Of a stretch of DNA of 37,964 nucleotides, positions 15,453 through 23,261 are shown piece after piece (position 1 is the first letter of the stretch; the number at the start of each line of letters is the position of its first letter). The notes beneath the pieces were generated by a model. The model ran no database searches and had not been told where the DNA came from. It was given only the letters and a program-made list of their open reading frames with translations. A program made the position numbers and the translations under genes. Origin of the DNA: DXYV01 sp045543215 (lineage in GTDB: Bacteria > Bacillota > Clostridia > Oscillospirales > Oscillospiraceae); NCBI GenBank assembly GCA_045543215.1, contig JAZQMD010000133.1:1-37964 (forward strand), given 5' to 3'.

Positions 15453-17606
15453 ATGAGGGAAAAACAGGAAAGCGGCAATCTGGTACGGGTACGTACTGCT
15501 GTACTGATAAGCGTGTTCACCTGTGCGCTGTGCATTTTCTTTTTTGTGCTCTACGATGTCCAGTATGTTCATGGGCAGGAATACTTGGACCGGGCATCCT
15601 ATTCCGTGGCCCGCACTGAGAACGTGGGGACAGCCCGAGGGGAGATTCTGGACTGCTATGGACGATTACTGGTTTCCAATGAGGCGGCTTATCAGGTGAC
15701 CTTAAATACTTCTCTCATGGGGGATGAGGCGGAGCGGTACGCTACGCTATGGTCTCTGATAAAACTATGTCAGGAGCAAGGGATGGAGTGGACCGACTCC
15801 TTGCCCATCTCTCATAGTATCCCCTTCACTTACACCTTGGATGAGGCCACCGAAGGGGAAGTAAGCCGGTTGCGCAAACTGACTACCTTGTATAAATGGG
15901 ACGAGTGGAACCGCACCATGATCTCCGGTGGTGTGGATGATGAAACCGGGCAGCCTCTTGCAGAGCAGGATAAGTGGAGTCCTAATCTTAATGCCGGGGA
16001 GCTGTTGGTTAAGTTAAGTCTGAAATATAAGGTGGAGGAGTATCTGCCCGGTCTTACCCAGCTGGAGCAGCGTGCCCTCATCGGTGTACTCTATGAGTTG
16101 GATCTACGCAAACGGGAGATTACCTATACCGAGTATGTCTTTGCCAGTGATGTGGATATTGTCTTTATCACGCTTGTAAAAGAGGCTAAACTGGCGGGTG
16201 TGTCTATTGATGTGGTATCTACCCGCCGATATCACACTACAGCTGCCGCCCATGTTCTGGGACGGGTGGCTGCCATGAGTCCTGATCAGTGGGAAGGGGA
16301 TGAGACTACCCCTGGTTATCGAAATATTGAGGGCTATTCCTATGATGATAGAGTTGGTCAGGATGGGGTTGAGAAGGCGTTTGAGGAGTATCTCCACGGA
16401 GTAGCTGGAACCCGGGCCATTGAGACTGATTCCACCGGGAAGCTTATCAGTGAGAGTTGGATTGAGGAGCCGGCTCCGGGAAGTAATGTAGTACTCACGA
16501 TGGATAGCCGCTTCCAGGCTTCGGTAGAGGAGGCTCTGGCCCGGCATATTCAGGGACTGGAGGAGCCCACAGTCGGGGCGGTGGCTGTGGTGGACATGAC
16601 CGGTGGGGTACTGGCTCTGGCTTCTCACCCCACTTATAACCTGGCTTCTTTTTCGGAAGACTATAAGAATTTGGAAACCGATCCGCTCAAGCCCATGGTG
16701 AATCGTGCTACTCAGGGCACCTATATGCCAGGCTCCATCTTTAAAATGGCTACTGGCCTAGCCGGACTTCAGGAAGGGGTCATCACCCCCTCCACAAAAA
16801 TTAAGGATACCGGGGTGTTTACCAGGTACACCAGTAACTTGGCCTGGGCACCAAAGTGCTGGATTTACCGCCAGTATGGCGGTAACCACGGACTGGTGAC
16901 CATATCCGATGCAATCCGAGATTCCTGCAACGTATTCTTTTATGATATAGGGGCTCGTGTGGGGATTGAAAAACTGGGGGAATACGCCAATTTACTAGGC
17001 TTGGGCGTGCCTACTGGAATTGAAATCCCTGAGCGTACCGGGTACGTGGCGGGGCCGGCTACCTCCGATATTCTGGGTACCGAGTGGTATGAGGGTGCTA
17101 CCACTGCCGCTGCCATCGGTCAGGAGAATAATTTGTTTACTCCCCTTCAGCTGGCCAATTATATTGCTACTTTGGTCAACGGGGGAACTCACTACGCCGC
17201 CCATCTGCTCAAAAGTGTCAAATCTGCCGATTATGGGGAGATGGTTTACGAGTACGAACCAACCATTCTGGATAAAATTGACATTGAGCCGGAGAATTTG
17301 GAGGCCTTGAAGTACGGCATGTACCTGGTGACACAGACCAGCTCCATTGCCCCCTATTTCAACGCACTTCCTGTTCGGGCAGGGGCTAAGACGGGTACTG
17401 CCCAGGTGAATAATAATACCTCTACAAATGCGACGTTCGTGTGTTTTGCTCCTTATGATGATCCTCAGATTGCGCTGTGTATTGTGGTGGAGAAGGGGAG
17501 CTCAGGCGCTAGCCTTGCCTCCCTGGCAGCTGAAATCCTCCAATTTTATTTTACGGCGGAAGAGAGCCTTTCCGTGGTGAGCGGAGAAAATATTCTTCAG
17601 AGGTGA
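15453..17606 (+). CDS. mrdA: Penicillin-binding protein 2, class B transpeptidase
   Basis: Cross-links new peptidoglycan during elongation. The 717-residue protein has an N-terminal membrane anchor (about 14-36), the PBP dimerisation domain (about 50-320, beginning with ARGEILDCYGRLL) and the transpeptidase domain with S428-x-x-K431 (GSIFKM), S491-C-N493 and K646-T-G648. Length and the mreC-mreD context point to PBP2/MrdA rather than the division PBP3. AAAGAGG is 8 nt before the ATG at 15453; the ATG at 15447 is too close and the open frame from 15366 overlaps mreD. The amylase gene begins 5 bases after the stop. Confidence 0.93.
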   Translation: MREKQESGNLVRVRTAVLISVFTCALCIFFFVLYDVQYVHGQEYLDRASYSVARTENVGTARGEILDCYGRLLVSNEAAYQVTLNTSLMGDEAERYATLWSLIKLCQEQGMEWTDSLPISHSIPFTYTLDEATEGEVSRLRKLTTLYKWDEWNRTMISGGVDDETGQPLAEQDKWSPNLNAGELLVKLSLKYKVEEYLPGLTQLEQRALIGVLYELDLRKREITYTEYVFASDVDIVFITLVKEAKLAGVSIDVVSTRRYHTTAAAHVLGRVAAMSPDQWEGDETTPGYRNIEGYSYDDRVGQDGVEKAFEEYLHGVAGTRAIETDSTGKLISESWIEEPAPGSNVVLTMDSRFQASVEEALARHIQGLEEPTVGAVAVVDMTGGVLALASHPTYNLASFSEDYKNLETDPLKPMVNRATQGTYMPGSIFKMATGLAGLQEGVITPSTKIKDTGVFTRYTSNLAWAPKCWIYRQYGGNHGLVTISDAIRDSCNVFFYDIGARVGIEKLGEYANLLGLGVPTGIEIPERTGYVAGPATSDILGTEWYEGATTAAAIGQENNLFTPLQLANYIATLVNGGTHYAAHLLKSVKSADYGEMVYEYEPTILDKIDIEPENLEALKYGMYLVTQTSSIAPYFNALPVRAGAKTGTAQVNNNTSTNATFVCFAPYDDPQIALCIVVEKGSSGASLASLAAEILQFYFTAEESLSVVSGENILQR

Positions 17607-17611
17607 GCTTT

Positions 17612-19459
17612 ATGTTCGACCTTGCCACATACAATTCTAAGTCAGAGTACTACAAGATACCATGGGGCGCTGTGCCTGCGGAAAGCTCTGTGTCTTTTAT
17701 TCTTCGCCCTCTTCGTAGCGCTGGCTTTTCCAGGGGGAGGTTAACGGCTTTTTTTGAAGAGGAGGAACATACTCTGGAAATCCCCATGTCCTGGACGGGG
17801 AGCAGCCTAGGGCGGGATAAGTTTTCCTGTACCATGAGTGTAGGGAACTATGTTGGTCTGGTTTGGTATCATTTTGTGTTGGAAGGACTGGACGGGAGAA
17901 AGGAGGAATCCGAGGTCTATCAGCTTACGGTCTATGATGATAAAGAGACTGTTCCCACTTGGTTTGGGGAAGGATTTACCTATCAAATTTTCCCGGACCG
18001 GTTTTGCCGTCTGGCCATTCCAGATCCCACTGGGATGGTAGGCGGGCGTATGGTTCACCATGAATGGGGTGAGGAGCCGGAGTTTCGTCCTGACTGTAAG
18101 GGGGAGATACGAAACCGGGATTTTTTTGGTGGAAGTCTGGCGGGTGTGATTTCCAAGCTGGACTACCTTCAATCTTTGGGTGTGGAGACGCTATATTTTA
18201 ACCCCATTTTTGAGGGGGCAGAGAACCACCGCTATGGTACAGGGGATTATGAGAAGATAGATCCCATGCTGGGGAGCAATGCAAATTTTTCCGATCTATG
18301 CAGTCAGGCTCATAGACGAGGAATTCGGGTGATACTGGACGGGGTATTCAACCATGTGGGCTATGTATCCAAATACTTCAATGGAACTGGGGAATATGGA
18401 GAGGGTGGAGCTGCCCGCTCTCAGCAGTCCCCTTACTATCCCTGGTTTTCCTTTCACCACTGGCCCGACCGTTATGATGCCTGGTGGGGGATATACTCCC
18501 TTCCCGCCGTAGAGGAGAGTCGGCCGGACTATGTGGACTACATTACCGGGCGGGATGGGATTGTTCGTCGTTGGTTGCGGGCCGGGGCGGATGGCTGGCG
18601 GTTAGACGTGGCTGATGAGTTGCCTGATTCCTTTGTCCGTGCGCTCCACCAGGCGGTGCGAGCCGAAAAGGTTGATGGAATGGTTATCGGCGAGGTATGG
18701 GAGGATGGCTCCAATAAGATTGCTTATGGCAAGCGGCGCAAGCACATCTTGGGAGGACACTGTGATGGCCTGATGAATTACCCGCTGCGCAATGCCCTCT
18801 TGTCCTGGCTGATGGGCGGGGATGGGAGACGGTTTTATGAGGATATGGAGACCATCCGGGAAAATTATCCTCCATTTGCCTTTTACTCAGCTATGAACTC
18901 TCTAGGTACCCATGACACGCCACGTATTCTAACTCTTTTGGGAAGTGGCGGTGTAGGGGGGGAGGGTTCCAAGGAAGAAAAGGCAAAAAGTCTATTATCA
19001 CCGGAGCAGCGACATTTGGGGCTGGCCCGGCTGCGCCTGGGACTGCTGGTTTTGTTTGGCTTTCCTGGATCACCCACGGTGTACTATGGAGATGAGGTTG
19101 GAATGGAGGGCTGGGAAGATCCTTTTAACCGCCGAACCTACCCCTGGGGGAATGAGGATACCGATCTGAGGGATTATGTGGCTGCTCTGGGGAAGCTGCG
19201 CAAAGACTACCCTCCCCTACGCCGGGGGGATGTCCATTATGTGGTGGCTAAGGGGCCTTTACTGGCATTCACCCGGAGTCTGGAGGGGTGTACTCTGCTG
19301 ATAGGTGCAAATAACAGCAGTGTACCAGCCTCTTTCTCTCTTACTGCTAGACATCATCCCAGCTTTCTGATGGGAGAAGGATGCTGCAGACCTGCTTTAG
19401 GGAAGGGGCGGTATATTTTCACTTTGCCTCCCATGGGTGGGGTGATGGTAGAGCTGTAA
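17612..19459 (+). CDS. GH13 alpha-amylase-family glycosidase (neopullulanase/cyclomaltodextrinase-like)
   Basis: Hydrolyses alpha-1,4 (and possibly 1,6) bonds in maltodextrins or cyclodextrins. No signal peptide, so the 615-residue enzyme is cytoplasmic and acts on imported oligosaccharides or glycogen. It has an N-terminal beta-domain (about 1-115) followed by the (beta/alpha)8 barrel: ILDGVFNH (region I, about 241-248), GWRLDVADE (region II, nucleophile Asp332), GEVWED (region III, acid Glu361), SLGTHDT (region IV, Asp435), then a C-terminal beta-domain. AGAGG lies 8 nt before the ATG at 17612; an in-frame GTG at 17603 overlaps the PBP2 stop. It is the last gene of the wall cluster, an unexpected neighbour that is probably just a read-through passenger. 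Confidence 0.92.
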   Translation: MFDLATYNSKSEYYKIPWGAVPAESSVSFILRPLRSAGFSRGRLTAFFEEEEHTLEIPMSWTGSSLGRDKFSCTMSVGNYVGLVWYHFVLEGLDGRKEESEVYQLTVYDDKETVPTWFGEGFTYQIFPDRFCRLAIPDPTGMVGGRMVHHEWGEEPEFRPDCKGEIRNRDFFGGSLAGVISKLDYLQSLGVETLYFNPIFEGAENHRYGTGDYEKIDPMLGSNANFSDLCSQAHRRGIRVILDGVFNHVGYVSKYFNGTGEYGEGGAARSQQSPYYPWFSFHHWPDRYDAWWGIYSLPAVEESRPDYVDYITGRDGIVRRWLRAGADGWRLDVADELPDSFVRALHQAVRAEKVDGMVIGEVWEDGSNKIAYGKRRKHILGGHCDGLMNYPLRNALLSWLMGGDGRRFYEDMETIRENYPPFAFYSAMNSLGTHDTPRILTLLGSGGVGGEGSKEEKAKSLLSPEQRHLGLARLRLGLLVLFGFPGSPTVYYGDEVGMEGWEDPFNRRTYPWGNEDTDLRDYVAALGKLRKDYPPLRRGDVHYVVAKGPLLAFTRSLEGCTLLIGANNSSVPASFSLTARHHPSFLMGEGCCRPALGKGRYIFTLPPMGGVMVEL

Positions 19460-19492
19460 AAAAGAAAACTTATGAATACATCATAAAAGTGT

Positions 19493-19526
19493 AGTCCGCC
19501 CTTCCAGGTGAAAGGGCGGACTTTAT
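19493..19526. terminator. Terminator between the amylase gene and metQ
   Basis: AGTCCGCCCTT pairs with AAGGGCGGACT over a short loop; T-rich on the right, A-rich on the left, so it serves both converging genes. Confidence 0.82.
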
Positions 19527-19551
19527 AATCGTATTTGCCATTTAAAAGAGA

Positions 19552-20358
19552 TTAGAATAAGGGGACTACCGAGCCGCCGTAGTTCTCTTCAATAAAAGTC
19601 TTAACCTGGTCAGACTTAAGGGCTTCTACCAGAGCTTTTATACTTTCACTATTCTCATTGCCTTCCTTGACACACAGTACGTTGGCGTACGCCTCGGCTG
19701 CAGTACCATCGGCAGCTTCTACGGCCAAAGCGTCAGCTACCTTCAGACCGGCATCAATGGCGTAGTTGCCGTTGATAACCGCTACGTCCAGATCAGCGAG
19801 GCGGACAGGAAGCTGGGCGGCCTCCATTTCTATAATATCCAGGTTTTTAGGATTGTCTACGATATCAAGCTTAGTGGCATTGATACCAACACCCTCCTTC
19901 AGGGTGATGAGTCCCTCCTGTTCCAGCAAAAGCAAGGCACGGGCCTCGTTGGTGGCATCATTGGGCACACCCACCTGAGCACCATCGACCAGGTCAGCCA
20001 AAGAGTTGCTCTTTCCGGCGTAGATACCAAATGGCTCATAGTGGATGGAGGCCACACTTACTAGATGGGTGCTGTTCTGTTGGTTAAAGTCGTTCAAATA
20101 GGTAATATGCTGAAAGTAGTTGGCATCAATAGAACCATCCTCGGTGGAAGTGTTGGGCATGACATAGTCAGTAAACTGCTCAATTTCCAGGGTAATGCCC
20201 TCCTTGGCCAGAATCTCTTTGGCAACCTCTAGGATTTCAGCGTGGGGGGCTGGGGTGGCACCCACAGTGAGAGTCTCTTTTTGGCGGCCACAGCCAGCCA
20301 AAAGGCTTAGAGATAGGACTCCTACTAGGGCGAGGCCGACGATTTTTCTTAGTTTCAT
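19552..20358 (-). CDS. metQ: Methionine ABC transporter substrate-binding lipoprotein MetQ
   Basis: Captures D/L-methionine outside the membrane for MetNI. The 268 residues begin with a lipoprotein signal (lipobox LLAGC, Cys22) followed by a NlpA-type periplasmic-binding fold: TVGATPAPHAEILE, DYVMPN, DANYFQHITYL, VGVPNDATNEARALLLL and AVINGNYA are typical. Start ATG behind AAAAGGAGAG. Unlike the usual metNIQ operon, metQ has its own promoter and a long leader ending in a terminator, and is separated from metNI by another terminator, so it can be expressed separately and at a different level. Confidence 0.94.
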   Translation of the reverse strand: MKLRKIVGLALVGVLSLSLLAGCGRQKETLTVGATPAPHAEILEVAKEILAKEGITLEIEQFTDYVMPNTSTEDGSIDANYFQHITYLNDFNQQNSTHLVSVASIHYEPFGIYAGKSNSLADLVDGAQVGVPNDATNEARALLLLEQEGLITLKEGVGINATKLDIVDNPKNLDIIEMEAAQLPVRLADLDVAVINGNYAIDAGLKVADALAVEAADGTAAEAYANVLCVKEGNENSESIKALVEALKSDQVKTFIEENYGGSVVPLF

Positions 20359-20770
20359 TGTAATTCTCTCCTTTTAATGTTTGTGGCCCAGCAAACGGAA
20401 TGATACAAGAAAAAACGCCCTTGCGTGCAAAATTTCTTTGCAACATCAAGGACAAGAGCTTGTTACTTCCTGGTATAACCTTGCTTAATCCAAGCTTCAC
20501 TGCCTGGGCCTTACAAAATGCGAGACAAGAACTTCTTGCCCAATACTCTTGCTTATGTAGGGGTATTTTCATTGTAACATATAAATGCTGTTTGGCATTT
20601 GGACAGCAAACAGTTCCAAGGCCATATTCAGTGCAGCCTTTCTCAATTATTTCTATCTTTTGGAGCGGCCTGGGACATATGCTTATACTTCTTTTCATTA
20701 CCTTTCTGTAAAAATTATTGTTAGAGTTTTGCCAAAACAGATCTCTATAATATTCCGCTGCGCTTGGAGT
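20359..20770 (-). promoter_or_regulatory. Long structured metQ leader of unrecognised type
   Basis: About 410 nt between a consensus-like promoter (20777-20805) and metQ, with an intrinsic terminator 52 nt before the metQ start. Several hairpins are visible on the minus strand, for example CTGTTTG/CAAACAG (about 20588-20614) and CAAG...CTTG near 20527. No SAM-I core (GGTGGAGGGACTGGCCC), no T-box sequence and no Met-rich leader peptide was found. The 153-residue reading frame across it overlaps the terminator and metQ and looks spurious. It may be an attenuator or riboswitch for methionine or SAM. Confidence 0.5.
20410..20451 (-). terminator. Terminator inside the metQ leader
   Basis: CCTTG...CAAGG and TGCAAA/TTTGCA pairings followed on the minus strand by GGCG and six Ts. 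Located before the metQ coding region, so it must be conditional. Confidence 0.72.
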
Positions 20771-20776
20771 GCATTT

Positions 20777-20805
20777 ACTATAACTCGGCAGAGCCTTTCT
20801 GTCAA
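20777..20805 (-). promoter_or_regulatory. metQ promoter
   Basis: TTGACA (20805-20800) and TATAGT (20782-20777), 17-nt spacing; perfect -35 and five of six -10 bases. It lies about 420 bases upstream of metQ, defining the long leader. Confidence 0.75.
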
Positions 20806-20820
20806 TGCTGTAATTTATAC

Positions 20821-20858
20821 AAAAGGAGGGGCGGAAAGGAATTACTCCCTTTCCGCCC
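20821..20858 (-). terminator. Terminator of metN-metI
   Basis: GGGCGGAAAGG pairs with CCTTTCCGCCC (perfect 11 bp), followed on the minus strand by CTCCTTTT, 40 bases after the metI stop. Confidence 0.8.
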
Positions 20859-20897
20859 TATACAATGGTTGGAAATTGTGAGAGGCCGCTTTTTTCA

Positions 20898-21632
20898 TTA
20901 GGTATTCTTGGTAAGTGATTTTTTTCCCTTTCGGGAGATACGCCTGTCCAGAGATAAGGCCAAGTGACTGCCAATACTCTGAAATACCTGTACTAGGATC
21001 ACCAGAACGATAACCGCGATGCACATAACAAGATGCTTTTTGCGGTAGTAGCCGTAGTTTATGGCGATAGCACCCAGACCACCGCCTCCGATGATGCCTG
21101 CCATTGCCCCATAACTTAAAATGGTAATAAAGGCGGTAGTAAAGCCTGTAATCAGAGAGGGGAGACACTCAGGTAAAAGGACCTTCCAAATGATCTGGAG
21201 AGGAGAACAGCCCATAGCCTGGGCAGCTTCAATGATGCCCAGGTCAGCCTCCCGTAGGGAAGCCTCTACCAGTCGGGCGACAAAGGGTGAGGCGGCAATA
21301 ACCAGGGGGACTACCAGCGCTAAAGTACCGACGCTGGTACCAATAATGAGGCGGGAGAGTGGGATGACCATCATCATTAAAATAAGGAAGGGAACCGAGC
21401 GTAAGATATTAATGATAACATTTAGTCCTTTCATCAGCCCACTTGGGAGAGGAGAAACCCCGCCAGGCTCACCCGTGACCAGGATAACCCCAAAGGGAAG
21501 CCCGATGATATAAGCCAGGGCAGTGGATAGGAGGGTGGAATAGATAGTTTCCCAGATCCCTATGGGAAGGCTTTCGGCTAAAATACTTAACTGCTCGGAC
21601 ATCTCGGTGGGATTGGTGAAAAAGTCAAACAT
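20898..21632 (-). CDS. metI: Methionine ABC transporter permease MetI
   Basis: Forms the membrane channel for methionine. The 244 residues have about five or six transmembrane helices and the binding-protein-dependent permease EAA loop (EAAQAMGCSPLQIIWKVLLPE, about 155-175), which contacts MetN. Length is slightly more than the usual 215-225 because of a basic C-terminal tail (RRISRKGKKSLTKN). The start overlaps the end of metN by 8 bases, indicating translational coupling. Confidence 0.94.
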   Translation of the reverse strand: MFDFFTNPTEMSEQLSILAESLPIGIWETIYSTLLSTALAYIIGLPFGVILVTGEPGGVSPLPSGLMKGLNVIINILRSVPFLILMMMVIPLSRLIIGTSVGTLALVVPLVIAASPFVARLVEASLREADLGIIEAAQAMGCSPLQIIWKVLLPECLPSLITGFTTAFITILSYGAMAGIIGGGGLGAIAINYGYYRKKHLVMCIAVIVLVILVQVFQSIGSHLALSLDRRISRKGKKSLTKNT

Positions 21633-22629
21633 GATAATTGGGGACCTCCTCCACCGTTACATTGGGCTGATTTTTGATGTAGGCCAAGGCCTTACCTGCC
21701 TGCTCTGGGTTTTCAGGCAGGCCCAGCAGCATGGTGCCGAAGGCCTTGCCACCTACGTTATGGGTATCTGCACCAAGAATATTTACCTGTACACCACAGT
21801 CAATGGCTAGTGAGGCCACCAGTGGGTCATAGGCGGTGCCGCCGTTAAAAGCTACCCGGACAACCCGGGCAGTTTTGAGATGATCGATAACCACTCCATC
21901 AGGATAGACTAGCTTTCGACCGGCCTTGGTTTTCGGATTGGAAAATATCTCCTCAACAGTGCCGGCCTCGACGACACGGCCACCGTCTAGGATTGCCACA
22001 TGAGAACAAATTTCCTCGATAACGCTCATTTCATGGGTTATGATAATGACGGTGATACCAAGGCGCTTGTTAATGTTCTGGATAAGCCGGAGGATAGAGC
22101 GGGTAGTGGTGGGATCCAGGGCGGAGGTAGCCTCATCGCACATGAGAACCTTAGGGTCGGAGGCCAGGGCACGGGCAATGGCGATACGTTGTTTTTGCCC
22201 TCCGGAAAGCTGAGCGGGATAGGCCTCTGCTTTATCAGGTAGGCCAACGGTGTCCAAAAGTTCAAGAGCCCGCTGCCTGGCCTCTTCCTTATTTTTTCCT
22301 GCAATCTCCATAGGAAAGCAAATATTTTTCAAGCAGGTACGCTGCATAAGAAGGTTAAACTGTTGAAAAATCATACTGATCTCCCGACGCTTATGGCGCA
22401 GCTGCTTCTCACTCATGGCGGTTAGATCCTCTCCGTCGATGAGAACCTGGCCAGAGGTGGGCCGTTCCAACAGGTTAATACAGCGTACCAGGGTGGATTT
22501 ACCAGCGCCGCTCATGCCAATGATGCCGTAAATGTCGCCGTCCTGAATGGTAAGGTTCACCTGTTCCAGGGCGGTAAAGGGGCTACCATTAACCTGAAAG
22601 GTTTTGGTCAATTCTCGAAGTTCAATCAC
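21625..22629 (-). CDS. metN: Methionine ABC transporter ATPase MetN with NIL domain
   Basis: ATP-hydrolysing subunit of the methionine importer. Walker A GMSGAGKST (about 38-46), signature LSGGQKQR (about 140-147), Walker B VLMCDEATSALDP, H-loop THEM, then a C-terminal NIL (ACT-like) domain of about 80 residues that in E. coli MetN binds methionine and inhibits transport. The start is GTG at 22629 with AAAGGAG 10 nt upstream. The NIL domain and the linked metI/metQ make methionine the likely substrate. Confidence 0.95.
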   Translation of the reverse strand: MIELRELTKTFQVNGSPFTALEQVNLTIQDGDIYGIIGMSGAGKSTLVRCINLLERPTSGQVLIDGEDLTAMSEKQLRHKRREISMIFQQFNLLMQRTCLKNICFPMEIAGKNKEEARQRALELLDTVGLPDKAEAYPAQLSGGQKQRIAIARALASDPKVLMCDEATSALDPTTTRSILRLIQNINKRLGITVIIITHEMSVIEEICSHVAILDGGRVVEAGTVEEIFSNPKTKAGRKLVYPDGVVIDHLKTARVVRVAFNGGTAYDPLVASLAIDCGVQVNILGADTHNVGGKAFGTMLLGLPENPEQAGKALAYIKNQPNVTVEEVPNYHV

Positions 22630-22664
22630 AGGGCGGAAACTCCTTTGCCGTCGGTTGGGTATAT

Positions 22665-22681
22665 ACTGAACATATGTCAGT
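22665..22681. promoter_or_regulatory. Possible operator downstream of the metNI promoter
   Basis: Dyad ACTGA-N7-TCAGT with ACATATG in its centre, starting about 14 nt after the -10 box, around +7 to +23 of the transcript. No SAM riboswitch fits in the 150-base leader, so a protein repressor is plausible. Inference only. Confidence 0.35.
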
Positions 22682-22694
22682 GAATTTATATCAT

Positions 22695-22723
22695 ATTTTA
22701 TGTCAAAAAGCCTGTAAAGTCAA
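22695..22723 (-). promoter_or_regulatory. metNI promoter
   Basis: TTGACT (22723-22718) and TAAAAT (22700-22695) with 17-nt spacing, 66 bases before the GTG start. Confidence 0.68.
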
Positions 22724-22741
22724 GGGATAAGGGCTGAAGGT

Positions 22742-22772
22742 AAAAATCCCCGCCCCTTAAAAAGGGACGGGG
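22742..22772 (-). terminator. Terminator of nifS-nifU
   Basis: CCCCG/CGGGG plus CCC/GGG stem with one mismatch, followed on the minus strand by ATTTTTA, 9 bases after the nifU stop. Confidence 0.82.
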
Positions 22773-22780
22773 AAGCAAGT

Positions 22781-23215
22781 TTAATGATGGTGGTGACAGC
22801 TGGAACAGTCCTCAGCCGTACATCCTACAATGGGGACAGGATCGATACCCTGGCGGGTGTAGTAGTCAGCCAGAGTGGCCTTGATCGCCTCTTCCGCCAG
22901 TACAGAACAGTGTATCTTCTGGGAGGGAAGGCCATCCAATGCCTCAGTCACGGCCTTATTAGTCAAGGATAGGGCTTCGGTAATGGACTTGCCCATCACC
23001 ATCTCAGTAGCCATGGAAGAGGTAGCGATGGCAGAGCCGCATCCAAAAGTCTTAAATTTTACGTCTTGAATAATATCATTTTCAATCCGCATGCTCATTT
23101 TCATAATATCGCCGCAGACCGCATTGCCTACCTGACCAACGGCATTGGCGTTTTCTACCTCCCCTACGTTACGAGGATTAGAAAAGTGATCCATAACTTT
23201 ATCGCTGTATAACAT
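22781..23215 (-). CDS. nifU: Iron-sulfur cluster scaffold protein, NifU/IscU type (Clostridium type)
   Basis: Scaffold on which Fe-S clusters are built from sulfur delivered by NifS. The 144 residues carry the three cluster cysteines C34 (VCGD, with Asp36), C59 (FGCGSA) and C103 (HCSVLAEEA). The C-terminus adds three more cysteines (C132, C137, C140) and ends with four histidines after SSC, an unusual metal-binding tail. It lies 46 bases after nifS on the same strand with AAAGGAAG before its ATG. With no isc chaperone genes nearby, this is the minimal clostridial NifS-NifU pair. Confidence 0.94.
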   Translation of the reverse strand: MLYSDKVMDHFSNPRNVGEVENANAVGQVGNAVCGDIMKMSMRIENDIIQDVKFKTFGCGSAIATSSMATEMVMGKSITEALSLTNKAVTEALDGLPSQKIHCSVLAEEAIKATLADYYTRQGIDPVPIVGCTAEDCSSCHHHH

Positions 23216-23261
23216 GAAGATAACTTCCTTTCAAAATCATATGATAAATTAAAAATTGGAA

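Noticed and set aside
20237..20698. 153-codon minus-strand frame across the metQ leader
   Set aside because: It reads through the leader terminator and into metQ in another frame, shows no conserved pattern and ends in a Pro/Ser/Arg-rich shadow of the metQ signal peptide region.
20359..20770. SAM-I riboswitch upstream of metQ
   Set aside because: None of the conserved core strings could be found on the minus strand; retained only as an unassigned leader.
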